The notes under the pieces: model-generated
Told to the model about the DNA's origin: nothing
What the model saw: the letters and a program-made list of their open reading frames with translations, nothing else
Database searches by the model: none
In this document: one piece after another, positions 33,631-41,722 of the stretch
Layout of the letters: each line of letters begins with the position of its first letter
Position numbering within the stretch: the stretch's first letter is position 1
Program-made: the position numbers and the translations under genes
From: Amycolatopsis japonica
GTDB lineage: Bacteria; Actinomycetota; Actinomycetes; Mycobacteriales; Pseudonocardiaceae
Direction: 5' to 3'
Assembly: GCF_000732925.1 (NCBI RefSeq)
Contig: NZ_CP008953.1
Span: 7,371,001 to 7,435,000, forward strand
DNA: 64,000 nucleotides

Positions 33631-33657
33631 ATCTCACGAGTCGTATCGTTCTCGGTC

Positions 33658-34911
33658 ATGGGCGAGGAGGTCGGCGGACGACTGCGGCGGCTGCGCGCCG
33701 AACGCGGCCTCACCCAGCGCGAGCTCGCCGAGCCCCACTACACCGCCGCGTACGTCTCGTCCGTCGAGACGGGCGCGCGGACGCCGTCCGGCGACGCGGT
33801 GCGCCATTTCGCCACCCGGCTCGGCATGGACACCGGTGAGCTGTTGGGCGTGACTTCGCCGCGCGACGACGTCCGGCTCGACCTGGACATCGCGGCGGCC
33901 GCGGCGGACTTCCTGGCAGGGAACGGTTCGGCGCCGAAGATGCGACGTCTGGCGCGGCGGGCGGAGGAGATCGGCCGTGACCGCCAGGCCGGACTCGCCT
34001 GGCTGTGGCTCGCGCGATTCGCCCGCGGCGACACCCAGCCCCGGCTGGTGGCCGCCGCCGAAACCGCACTCGCGGCCGACATCCCGTCGTACCGGGGACT
34101 GGCCGCCGCGCTGCGGGCGAACGTCCTGGTCGGCCGGGGCGAGCCGCACCACGCGATGCACCTGCTCCGGACCGCGCTCGACGCGAGCCTCGACCGGCAT
34201 CCGCATCCAGTGCTCCTGCTGACCCTGCACGCGTACCTCGCCGACGGGCAGCTCCGTCTCGGCGAGACCGTCCAGGCCGCGCATCACGCGGGAGAGGCAC
34301 TGCGGCTGGCTCGCGGCGACGAGGAGTTCCTGGCCGAACTCGCCGAGAACCAGCGCCGGCTGGCCGAGGCGTATCTCGATGAAGGACGGGTGGCCGACGC
34401 CGTCGCCGCCGTGTCGGCGCTGCACGACCTGCTCCACGAACGAGCCCTGCGGCCGGTGCTGGCCCGGTGCCTGTTCGCGCGAGCGCTGGTCCGGCGTGCC
34501 GACGACCTCGAAGGCGCTCTCGCGGACCTTCGCGCGTCACGCGCGGCCGCGCCCGATCACGCCGTCACGCTGGAGCTCGCCGACGTCTGCCGCGAATTCG
34601 GTCGTCTCGACGACGCCGCCGGTCTACTCTCCGAAGCGGCCGAAGCCATCCCCGCGGACTCGCCGCTCTCCGCGTCCCTCGTGTTCCAGCAGGGGTCGCT
34701 GGCGCTGGCTCGCGGAGACCTCGAAGCAGCCGAAGCGGGCTTCGCGCACGCCATCGACGTAGCGGCCCTCCGCGACGCTCGCGGCGTCTTGGCCGCTTCG
34801 ATCGACAAGGCGGGAGAGCTGCTTCGCGATCAGGGGCGATTCGAAGAGGCCGCGGACCTACTGCGGCGTGGACTGCTCCTTCTCGGAGCCGAGGAGGACG
34901 TTTCTCAGTGA
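33658..34911 (+). CDS. XRE-family regulator with TPR-like repeats, paralogue
   Basis: This is a 417-residue protein. The N-terminal HTH (GGRLRRLRAERGLTQRELAE, ARTPSGDAVRHFATRLGM) is clearly related to the regulator at 26665. The remaining about 330 residues are helical repeats (AGLAWLWLARFARGD, GLAAALRANVLVGRGEPHHA, LRLARGDEEFLAELAENQRR). The start ATG lies just after the 21-bp repeat array. The stop overlaps the kinase gene as GTGA, so the two are made together. Ligand and targets are unknown. Confidence 0.87.
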   Translation: MGEEVGGRLRRLRAERGLTQRELAEPHYTAAYVSSVETGARTPSGDAVRHFATRLGMDTGELLGVTSPRDDVRLDLDIAAAAADFLAGNGSAPKMRRLARRAEEIGRDRQAGLAWLWLARFARGDTQPRLVAAAETALAADIPSYRGLAAALRANVLVGRGEPHHAMHLLRTALDASLDRHPHPVLLLTLHAYLADGQLRLGETVQAAHHAGEALRLARGDEEFLAELAENQRRLAEAYLDEGRVADAVAAVSALHDLLHERALRPVLARCLFARALVRRADDLEGALADLRASRAAAPDHAVTLELADVCREFGRLDDAAGLLSEAAEAIPADSPLSASLVFQQGSLALARGDLEAAEAGFAHAIDVAALRDARGVLAASIDKAGELLRDQGRFEEAADLLRRGLLLLGAEEDVSQ

Positions 34912-35795
34912 CCGAAGTGGACTTGGACGACATCAGCGCCCGTTTGGTCGGCCGCTTCGGCGCCGATGCCGAAGGGTGGCTCGCCGGTGTGCCCGCCCTC
35001 GCCGAACGCCTGGCCTCCCGATGGGACTTCGCACTCGGCGAGTTGTTCGACAGCGGAGCCTCGTCCGTCGTCCTTCGCTGCCGATGGTCCGACGGGACAC
35101 CGGCGGTGCTCAAACTCAGCCCGGACGGGCCGCTGCTGACCAAACAGCTCGAAATGCTGCGGGTGTTCGCGCCGTCGGGGCGGGTGCCCGCGGTCCTGGC
35201 CGCCGACGCGGACGCCGGCGCGATGGTGCTGGAGGAGATCCAGCCGGGCACCGAAGCCGAGCACCTGCCGTCATCGACCCTGCCGGCGCAATGGGGAGAT
35301 CTGCTCGCCGCCCTGCACTCGGTGGCCCCGCCCGAAGGCTGGCCGTGGAGCCTGCGCGGCCGGTTCGAGGAGTCCTTCGACCGGATCGGCCGTCGCATCA
35401 CCGAACCGGCCATCTCCGCCCGGGTCGGCCCGGCCACCTGGCGGCGGGCGATCGAGCGCTGCGAGAGACTGCTGGACACGCAGGCCGACGTCGTGCTGCT
35501 CCACGGCGATCTGCATCTCGGCAACGTCCTGGACGGCGGCCCGCGCGGCCTGATCGCGATCGACCCGAAGGCGTGCGTGGGTGATCCGTGCTTCGACGCC
35601 GTCGACTACGTGGTGGGCGGCGCCGGACGCGAGGGTGTCGAAGCCCGGTGCCAGGTGGTGGCGACCGCGTGCGGGCTCGACGGCGACCGGCTGTACGCCT
35701 GGAGCCGCGTGATCGCGCCCATGTTCGCCATCTCGCACCTCACCTACGGCGGCCCGGAGGAGGCTCTCGACGAGTTCCTCGCCCTGGCTAGCTGA
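34908..35795 (+). CDS. Aminoglycoside/hydroxyurea-type phosphotransferase (APH_6 family)
   Basis: This is a 295-residue kinase from GTG 34908. It shows the ATP lysine strand AVLKLSPDG, MVLEEIQPGTE, the Brenner motif LLHGDLHLGNVL and the metal-binding IDPKACVGDPCFDAVDY. The IDPK..VGDP..D pattern is that of the APH(6)/hydroxyurea phosphotransferase family, which phosphorylates streptomycin-like compounds or small hydroxylated molecules. Resistance is possible but not shown. Translational coupling to an XRE/TPR regulator is unusual and suggests a ligand shared by both (inference). Confidence 0.85.
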   Translation: MTEVDLDDISARLVGRFGADAEGWLAGVPALAERLASRWDFALGELFDSGASSVVLRCRWSDGTPAVLKLSPDGPLLTKQLEMLRVFAPSGRVPAVLAADADAGAMVLEEIQPGTEAEHLPSSTLPAQWGDLLAALHSVAPPEGWPWSLRGRFEESFDRIGRRITEPAISARVGPATWRRAIERCERLLDTQADVVLLHGDLHLGNVLDGGPRGLIAIDPKACVGDPCFDAVDYVVGGAGREGVEARCQVVATACGLDGDRLYAWSRVIAPMFAISHLTYGGPEEALDEFLALAS

Positions 35796-35841
35796 GGGCC
35801 TATCGGCGGAGCTTGAGGTGTCTCGGAAAGTGACCATACGC

Positions 35842-35956
35842 GTGAACCCGCCCGGCCGAAGGCCCCGCTATCGCGGTGGCAGGGCGCCCGATCCGCTGTC
35901 GTGACGTGCCTTGCCGGCGAGCGCCCTGCCGACGTCGATCGCGGACGCGGGTTCAC
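35842..35956. other. Nested inverted repeats between the kinase gene and dapE
   Basis: Outer arms (GTGAACCCGC at 35842-35851 and its complement at 35947-35956) and inner arms (GGCAGGGCGC at 35878-35887 and its complement at 35931-35940) are nested. They may form one branched structure that terminates the converging genes. Confidence 0.5.
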
Positions 35957-35958
35957 CT

Positions 35959-37035
35959 TCAGACACTGAGGAACGCGCGCAGCACCGAAGCGACCTGCCG
36001 GATCTCGCCCGCTCGCACGTTCTCCTGGCGGGTGTGCGCGAGCGTCGGGTCGCCGGGCCCGAAGTTGACCGCAGGGATCCCGAGAGCCGCGAAGCGCGCG
36101 ACGTCGGTCCAACCCAGCTTCGCGACCGCCTTACCGCCGGCCGCCGCGACCAGCTCGGCCGCCGCGGGAGCGCTCAGCCCGGGCAACGCTCCTGGCGACA
36201 AGTCGACAACCTTGACGTCGTAGCCCTCGAAGAGCTCGCGAAGGTGCGCTTCGGCCTGCTCGCCGCTCCTGTCAGGAGCGAAGCGGTGGTTGATCGTGAG
36301 CACGGCCTCGTCCGGCACGACGTTGCCCGCGACCCCGCCGCCGATCTTCGTGGCCTGGAGCCCTTCGCGGTAGGTGAGGCCGTCGATGTCGACCACGCGC
36401 GGCGTGTACTCGGCCAGCCTGCGCAGCGGTTCGGCGAGACCGTGGATCGCGTTGACGCCCATCCAGCCGCGCGCCGTGTGCGCGCGGGCGCCTTCGACGC
36501 GGATCTCGATCCGCATCGTGCCCTGGCAGCCGCCCTCGATTCCGCCGTTCGACGGCTCACCGAGGATCGCGAGGTCGGCCCGCAGCCACTCGGGCAGCTC
36601 GCGCTCTATTCGGCCGAGGCCGTTCTTCGTCGCTTCGATCTCTTCGCAGTCGTAGAACACGAAGGTGACGTCGTGCTTCGGCTCTCGAAGGGCAGCGGCG
36701 AGGTGCAGGAAGACCGCGTCGCCGCTCTTCATGTCGACGGTGCCCAGCCCGTGCAGGATCTCGTCGTCACCGGTCCCCTCGCGGCGCACGGGCATGTTCT
36801 CGTTGACCGGAACGGTGTCGAGATGCCCGGCCAGCAGCACCCGCGACGGACGGCCGAGGTTCGTGCGGGCGAGGACCGCGTCACCGTTGCGGATCACCTC
36901 GAGATGCGGTGCCTGCGCCTGGAGCGCGGCCTGCACGGTGTCCGCGATGACCTTCTCCTCCTCCGAGACGCTGAAGATGTCCACCAGCGCGGCAGTGAGG
37001 TCGACGGGGTCGGCGTGCAGATCGAGCGAAGGCAT
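35959..37035 (-). CDS. dapE: Succinyl-diaminopimelate desuccinylase
   Basis: This is a 358-residue M20-family metallohydrolase from ATG 37035; the upstream open frame is not family-like. Ligands are in LLAGHLDTVPVN (His), GTVDMKSGDAV (Asp), the catalytic DCEEIEA (Glu pair) and LGEPSNG. The dimerisation lid lies between (GARAHTARGWMGVNAIHGLA). It removes succinate from N-succinyl-LL-diaminopimelate, late in lysine and peptidoglycan precursor synthesis. The other succinylase-branch genes, dapD and dapC, are nearby in the window but on separate transcripts. Confidence 0.94.
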   Translation of the reverse strand: MPSLDLHADPVDLTAALVDIFSVSEEEKVIADTVQAALQAQAPHLEVIRNGDAVLARTNLGRPSRVLLAGHLDTVPVNENMPVRREGTGDDEILHGLGTVDMKSGDAVFLHLAAALREPKHDVTFVFYDCEEIEATKNGLGRIERELPEWLRADLAILGEPSNGGIEGGCQGTMRIEIRVEGARAHTARGWMGVNAIHGLAEPLRRLAEYTPRVVDIDGLTYREGLQATKIGGGVAGNVVPDEAVLTINHRFAPDRSGEQAEAHLRELFEGYDVKVVDLSPGALPGLSAPAAAELVAAAGGKAVAKLGWTDVARFAALGIPAVNFGPGDPTLAHTRQENVRAGEIRQVASVLRAFLSV

Positions 37036-37083
37036 GCCCGCACCGTACCGCCGGGCGCCCGGGGCTACCGTGAAGGAGTGCGC

Positions 37084-37473
37084 ATGCGAACGATCTTGGT
37101 CGCCCTCCTCCTGGTACTCAGCGGCTGTGGATCGGCGGAAGTCCCGGTGAAGGTCCGTCCGACCCAGAGCACCGGGCCGGACGTGCTGCCGATCAAACTC
37201 AAAGCGCTGACGACCGACCAGTGCTACCTGGCGCCGGGGACCGAATCGCCCAAGGGCTGCCAGAAGTACGTCACCGAACTCTCCAGCGCCGCGGGCACCA
37301 TCCGCAAACGCCGCCCGGACCTGTCGTCGCACGCCGACGTCCTCGACCGCCCGATCGCCGCCTTCCGTGCCGCGAACTGCCAGGACGTGACGGCTCCCGG
37401 CGGACCGTGCGGCCAGGCGCTCGGCGACATGGCCGCGGCGCTGACCAGTGTGAAGAGCCTCGTCGGCGGCTGA
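37084..37473 (+). CDS. Small lipoprotein of unknown function
   Basis: This is a 129-residue protein from ATG 37084 with AAGGAG at 37072-37077. The signal peptide TILVALLLVLSGC ends in a lipobox (LSGC), so the mature protein starts at a lipidated Cys. The outer part has four further cysteines (QCYLAP, KGCQKY, NCQDV, GPCGQ) that may form two disulfides. I do not recognise the family. It lies between the divergent dapE and the downstream dapD. Confidence 0.8.
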   Translation: MRTILVALLLVLSGCGSAEVPVKVRPTQSTGPDVLPIKLKALTTDQCYLAPGTESPKGCQKYVTELSSAAGTIRKRRPDLSSHADVLDRPIAAFRAANCQDVTAPGGPCGQALGDMAAALTSVKSLVGG

Positions 37474-37501
37474 CGAGGGTCACTGGGTTACCGTTCAGGA
37501 C

Positions 37502-38488
37502 GTGAGCGAGCAGACCCCTGATCCCGAAACGACCGGCGCCACCGGCGTCGGACTGGCCACCGTCACGACCGACGGCACGGTGCTGGACACCTGGTTCCCG
37601 CTGCCCAAGCTGATCGACGGCGCGGAAGGCAAGGCCGGCACGGTGCGGCTGACCGCCGAGGAGGCCTCCGAGGCCCTCGGCGAGGCCGCCGCCGCCCAGC
37701 TCGGCCCGGACACCGACCGCGGTGTCGAGGTCGTCGCGGTCCGCACGACCATCGCCCGGCTCGCCGACGCCCCCGGCGACACGCACGACGTCTACCTGCG
37801 GCTCCACCTGCTGTCGCACCGTCTGGTCCGGCCGCACGGCGCGAGCCTCGACGGCATCTTCGGCCTGCTGGCGAACGTCGTGTGGACCAACCACGGGCCG
37901 TGCCCCGTCGAGGGCTTCGAGGCGACCCGGCTGCGGCTGCGGGCGCGCGGCAACGTCACCGTCTACGGCGTGGACAAGTTCCCGCGGATGGTGGACTACG
38001 TCGTGCCGACCGGCGTCCGCATCGCCGACGCCGACCGCGCCCGCCTCGGCGCGCACCTGGCCAACGGCACCACGGTCATGCACGAGGGCTTCGTCAACTT
38101 CAACGCCGGCACGCTCGGCGCCTCGATGGTCGAAGGCCGGATCTCGGCGGGCGTCGTGGTCGGCGACGGCTCCGACGTCGGCGGTGGCGCATCGATCATG
38201 GGCACGCTGTCCGGCGGCGGCAAGGAGACCATCTCGATCGGCGAGCGCTGCCTGATCGGCGCGAACGGCGGCGTCGGCATCTCGCTCGGCGACGACTCGG
38301 TCGTCGAGGCGGGCCTGTACGTCACGGCCGGCACGAAGGTGACCTTCGAGGGCAAGGTCGTGAAGGCGCTGGAGCTGTCCGGCATCTCGGGCGCGGTGTT
38401 CCGGCGGAACTCCGGGACCGGCGCCGTCGAGGTCGTCGCACGCACCGGCGTCGGCATCGAGCTGAACGCGGCCCTGCACGCCAACTGA
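37502..38488 (+). CDS. dapD: Tetrahydrodipicolinate N-succinyltransferase, actinobacterial type
   Basis: This is a 328-residue protein from GTG 37502. Its N-terminal domain is followed by a left-handed beta-helix of hexapeptide repeats (GVRIADADRARLGAHLANGT, VGDGSDVGGGASIMGTLSGG, ISIGERCLIGANGGVGISLG). The order and length match the actinobacterial DapD (Rv1201c-like). It uses succinyl-CoA to make N-succinyl-2-amino-6-ketopimelate for lysine and diaminopimelate. It is followed by the paired family A hairpin. Confidence 0.94.
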   Translation: MSEQTPDPETTGATGVGLATVTTDGTVLDTWFPLPKLIDGAEGKAGTVRLTAEEASEALGEAAAAQLGPDTDRGVEVVAVRTTIARLADAPGDTHDVYLRLHLLSHRLVRPHGASLDGIFGLLANVVWTNHGPCPVEGFEATRLRLRARGNVTVYGVDKFPRMVDYVVPTGVRIADADRARLGAHLANGTTVMHEGFVNFNAGTLGASMVEGRISAGVVVGDGSDVGGGASIMGTLSGGGKETISIGERCLIGANGGVGISLGDDSVVEAGLYVTAGTKVTFEGKVVKALELSGISGAVFRRNSGTGAVEVVARTGVGIELNAALHAN

Positions 38489-38499
38489 CCTGCGAAAAG

Positions 38500-38560
38500 G
38501 GAGCAAGGGACCTTTGCTACCACTCTCCCCCGGAGGGCGGTAGCAAAGGTCCCTTGCTCC
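38500..38560. terminator. Hairpin made from two inverted family A repeats
   Basis: Two family A copies face each other: 38500-38521 and 38539-38560, perfect 22-bp arms, with a 17-nt loop that holds a further CTCC-CCC-GGAG hairpin. It lies 11 bp after dapD and about 45 bp before the CHAD gene on the same strand. It is a strong terminator candidate. Confidence 0.88.
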
Positions 38561-38605
38561 TCTCACGGCCTGGACCACCTTGCCGGTTCACCTAGAATTC
38601 ATCTT

Positions 38606-39577
38606 GTGACAGCCGAGACCCTGCCGCGCAAGAACGTCCCTTCGACCACTCCTGCCGCGCTCGGGCTCGGCGACCGGCCCGCGAAAGCGGGGCCGGGCGA
38701 TCCGGCGGCCACCCACGTCCGGGTCAAACTCGACGTCGAGATCCGCGCCCTCCTCGCGCACGAGCCTGGCACCAAATCCGGTGCCGACCCCGAAGACCTC
38801 CACCAGATGCGGGTCGCCCTGCGCCGCATGCGGAGCGTCCTCAAACTCTCGGGCCGCCTCGTCGGCCCGGACGCCGAGCCCGTGCGCACCGAACTCGGCT
38901 GGCTCGGCCAGTCCCTCGGCGACGTCCGCGACTACGACGTCCTGATCGGGCACCTCCGCGAGGTGGTCGCCGAATTCGAGGTGCGCGACCAGCCCGCCGC
39001 GCGCCGTCTGGTCTCGAAGTTCGTCACCGAACGCGGTGTCGCGAAGCGGCGGCTCACCCGGGCGCTCGCCAGCCCCCGGTACGCCTCGATGTTGCAGGAC
39101 ATCGGCCGTCTCGCCCGGCAGCCCGCCACCGAGGAAGCCGCCGCCGAAAGTCCCCAGACTTCCGCCGATCTTGTCGCCGGTCTCGCGAAGCCGCATCGAA
39201 GGCTCGCGAAGGCCGTGAAGGCGCTTCCTGCCGATCCCCCGGATGACGACCTTCACGCGCTTCGCATCTACGGCAAGAAACTCCGCTACGCCGCCGAAAT
39301 GGCCAAGCCCGCGGCGAAGAAGAAGCAAGCGGAACGGATTCAGCGGCTGATCAAGGCCACGAAGAACTTCCAGACCGTTCTCGGGGAGCACCAGGACGCC
39401 TGCGTCGCCGCGGATCGGATGCGTGGCGTGGTGGCGTCCGTCGACGCCGAAGTCGCGTTCATCGCGGGCCGGGTCGCGGAGAAGGAACTACTGCGCCGCG
39501 CCGAGGTCCGTGCCGTATGGCGCGACGTCTGGGCGGAGGTCGACGCGGCCGCTCAGGCGGTGAGCCCGCGGATGTAG
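38606..39577 (+). CDS. CHAD domain protein
   Basis: This is a 323-residue protein from GTG 38606. After about 30 variable residues, the CHAD domain covers nearly all of the protein: DLHQMRVALRRMRSVLKLSG, LGDVRDYDVLIGHLRE, LHALRIYGKKLRYAAEMA and LGEHQDACVA. The conserved His, Arg and Lys residues bind polyphosphate. CHAD proteins localise to polyphosphate granules. No CYTH domain is attached here. The last 25 bp overlap the 3' end of the converging monooxygenase gene. Confidence 0.9.
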   Translation: MTAETLPRKNVPSTTPAALGLGDRPAKAGPGDPAATHVRVKLDVEIRALLAHEPGTKSGADPEDLHQMRVALRRMRSVLKLSGRLVGPDAEPVRTELGWLGQSLGDVRDYDVLIGHLREVVAEFEVRDQPAARRLVSKFVTERGVAKRRLTRALASPRYASMLQDIGRLARQPATEEAAAESPQTSADLVAGLAKPHRRLAKAVKALPADPPDDDLHALRIYGKKLRYAAEMAKPAAKKKQAERIQRLIKATKNFQTVLGEHQDACVAADRMRGVVASVDAEVAFIAGRVAEKELLRRAEVRAVWRDVWAEVDAAAQAVSPRM

Positions 39578-40956
39578 CCGTCCGGGCGGATCTCCACCTG
39601 CCGCCTGTTCTCGGCTTCGTACGCCGCGAAAGCGTGCCCGCCGACGTCTTCGAAGTCCACATCGGTCAGTGCGCTGCCCGGCGGCAGGATCCGCCGCGCG
39701 CCTTCGGGCGCCGCACCGTCGCCGAACACCAGCAGCGTCGCCTGCGGGCCGCGCAGCAGCTCGAACAACCGGACGGATTTGCCGTTCGCGTCCTTCAGCG
39801 GCGCGTCCGGGGCGCGGTCGCCGGGCCGGATCCGGCCGGTCGCCGCGGGCGCGAGCGGGCCGCCGCGGTAGCCGATGTCGAGCTGACGCGTGTTCTCGCC
39901 GCGCTCGTGCGCGTCTTCGGTGCCTTCCTTGTACTTCTCGAGGATCTCGGCGCTGATCTTCAGCACCCGCGCGGCGACCCCGCGACGCTCGGCCTCGTAG
40001 CTGTCGAGCAGCTCCGGTGAACCGTCGGCGAGTTTCCAGCCCAGGTTGTACGCGTCCTGGACGCCGGTGTTGAGCCCTTGCCCACCGGTCGGCGGGTGGA
40101 CGTGTGCCGCGTCGCCGGCGAGGAACACGCGACCGTCACGGAACCGCTCCGCGAGCCGGATATTGGGCCGCCACACCGTCGACCAGGCGAGGTCGTGCAG
40201 CCGGACCCCGCCGCCGGACAGTTCGTCGAGCCGGGACTGCAACGTGCCGAGCGACGCCTCGACCTCCTCCTCGCCCAGTGGCGCGCCGAACTGGAAATGC
40301 GGCACTCCCGGCAGCGGCGTGAGCACGATCCCCGACATCGGATCCTCGCGCTTGGCGAACCAGTGCCCGTACGCGCGATCGAGCCCCTCGGCCTGGACGT
40401 CGCCCAGCAGCATGCGGACCGACTCGTCGGTGGTGCCCTCGAACGCGATCCCGAGCGCCTTGCGCACGAAACTCTTCCCCCCGTCCGCGCCGACGAGGTA
40501 GTCGACCCGGACGCGCTCGCCCGGCAGTTCGGCGGTCACTCCGTCGGCGTCCTGCTCGAAACCGAGCAGTGGCGTGCCGAGCTCGACCTGGACGCCGAAT
40601 TCGGCGAGCCGCTCACGAAGGATCCCCTCGGTCCGCGACTGGCCGAGGAAAAAGCCGTTCGGGTACGGCACGTCCGGCGTCGGCTCGGCGAGCTCGGCCA
40701 TCCACCGCTCGCCGACGACTTCGCCGCCCAGATGGATCTTCATCGCCACGGGCGGCTGTCCGGCGGCCAGCACCGCGTCCAGGACGCCGAGGTCCTCGAA
40801 GACCTCCAGCGTGCGCGGCTGCAGGCCGTCGCCGCGCGAGCCCTCGAAGAACGTCTCGGCCTTCTCCACGATCCGCACGCCGACGCCGCGGCGCGCGAGG
40901 TCGATGGCCAGCGTGAGCCCGGTCGGCCCGGCTCCCGCGATCAGCACCTCGGTCAT
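39553..40956 (-). CDS. FAD-dependent aromatic monooxygenase (class A)
   Basis: This is a 467-residue protein with a strong GGAGGA site. It has the FAD-binding GAGPTGLTLAIDLARRG, a DG motif region (LVGADGGKSFVRKALG) and the second FAD motif FLAGDAAHVHPPTGGQGLNT. The C-terminal part (about 375-467) is the thioredoxin-like domain of phenol-hydroxylase relatives. It should hydroxylate an aromatic or polycyclic substrate with NAD(P)H and oxygen. It is divergent from a TetR gene with a 33-bp operator between them, suggesting induction by the substrate. Confidence 0.9.
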   Translation of the reverse strand: MTEVLIAGAGPTGLTLAIDLARRGVGVRIVEKAETFFEGSRGDGLQPRTLEVFEDLGVLDAVLAAGQPPVAMKIHLGGEVVGERWMAELAEPTPDVPYPNGFFLGQSRTEGILRERLAEFGVQVELGTPLLGFEQDADGVTAELPGERVRVDYLVGADGGKSFVRKALGIAFEGTTDESVRMLLGDVQAEGLDRAYGHWFAKREDPMSGIVLTPLPGVPHFQFGAPLGEEEVEASLGTLQSRLDELSGGGVRLHDLAWSTVWRPNIRLAERFRDGRVFLAGDAAHVHPPTGGQGLNTGVQDAYNLGWKLADGSPELLDSYEAERRGVAARVLKISAEILEKYKEGTEDAHERGENTRQLDIGYRGGPLAPAATGRIRPGDRAPDAPLKDANGKSVRLFELLRGPQATLLVFGDGAAPEGARRILPPGSALTDVDFEDVGGHAFAAYEAENRRQVEIRPDGYIRGLTA

Positions 40957-40967
40957 CTCTCTCCTCC

Positions 40968-41000
40968 AGTGAATTGAGATTCAGTGAATCTGAATTCACT
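40968..41000. promoter_or_regulatory. 33-bp palindromic operator between monooxygenase and tetR
   Basis: The sequence is AGTGAATT-G-AGATTCA-G-TGAATCT-G-AATTCACT. Only the three single bases between blocks break perfect symmetry; every block pairs. It holds overlapping AGTGAAT and AGATTCA half-sites, enough for two TetR dimers. It starts 11 bp before the monooxygenase start and ends 37 bp before tetR. Confidence 0.82.
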
Positions 41001-41037
41001 ATGCTCGTTGCTAGCCTTCCGTGTCAAGGAGGTGCCG

Positions 41038-41646
41038 ATGACGGCGATGAGCCGCAAGGAGAAGGCGGCGGAGACCGAGGCCGCGCTGAAGGAGGCGGCG
41101 AAGCGCGTTTTCGCGGCGAAGGGGTACCTGAACACCAAGATCACCGACATCACGGCGGAGGCCGGACGCGCGGCGGGTTCGTTCTACAACCACTTCGCGA
41201 GCAAGGAAGAACTGCTCGAAGCGCTTCTCGAGGATCTGGCGGCGGAGAGCGACGTCAACGCGGCCTCACCGGAGCACATCCCCGACTTCACCGACCCGCA
41301 GGCCGTACGCTGGCACGTCTGCGCGTACTGGGATTTCCACCGTGACAACGCGGCGACGATGCTCGCGCTACGCCAAGCCGCGATGGTCAGCGACGAGTTC
41401 GCACGCACCTATGCGCGCTTCGGCGCCGCCCAGGCGGCAGATCTCCTGGACCACCTCGGGTACATCACCGCGGCGGGTATGGAGCTTCCGGCGTCGGAGC
41501 GGGTCACGCTCGCGATGATGGCCGAACTGGTCAACGGTTTCGCGCACACGTGGCTGCTCGACCCGTCGGCGATCTCCGAAGAAGAGGCCGTCGAGGCGCT
41601 GACGCGGTTCGTCTACCGGGGTTTCACCGGTCGCGACGTGCCATGA
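41038..41646 (+). CDS. TetR-family transcriptional regulator
   Basis: This is a 202-residue protein from ATG 41038 with AAGGAGG upstream. The N-terminal HTH (about 12-60) contains AAKRVFAAKGYLNTKITDIT and AGRAAGSFYNHFASKEELLE. The ligand domain is all-helical with WDFHRDNAATMLALRQAAM. It presumably represses itself and the divergent monooxygenase through the 33-bp palindrome. Its TGA (41644-41646) lies inside the left arm of a family B palindrome. Confidence 0.92.
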   Translation: MTAMSRKEKAAETEAALKEAAKRVFAAKGYLNTKITDITAEAGRAAGSFYNHFASKEELLEALLEDLAAESDVNAASPEHIPDFTDPQAVRWHVCAYWDFHRDNAATMLALRQAAMVSDEFARTYARFGAAQAADLLDHLGYITAAGMELPASERVTLAMMAELVNGFAHTWLLDPSAISEEEAVEALTRFVYRGFTGRDVP

Positions 41647-41691
41647 AAGGTCCTTTCCTTGCGAAATTTGCAAGGAAAGGACCTTTCATGG
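41641..41691. repeat. Long palindrome family B, at the tetR stop codon
   Basis: Perfect 22-bp arms (41641-41662 and 41670-41691) close over GAAATTT, where AAA pairs with TTT beside a bulged G. Each arm contains GAAAGG-T-CCTTTC. The tetR stop codon is part of the left arm. dapC ends 32 bp further, so it sits between converging genes. Confidence 0.9.
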
Positions 41692-41722
41692 CACGCGATG
41701 GGGCGCACGAAACGCGCCGAAA

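Noticed and set aside
34908..35795. Confirmed antibiotic-resistance gene
   Set aside because: The motifs show a kinase of the APH(6)/hydroxyurea family, but the substrate cannot be read from sequence; chromosomal members often have other roles.
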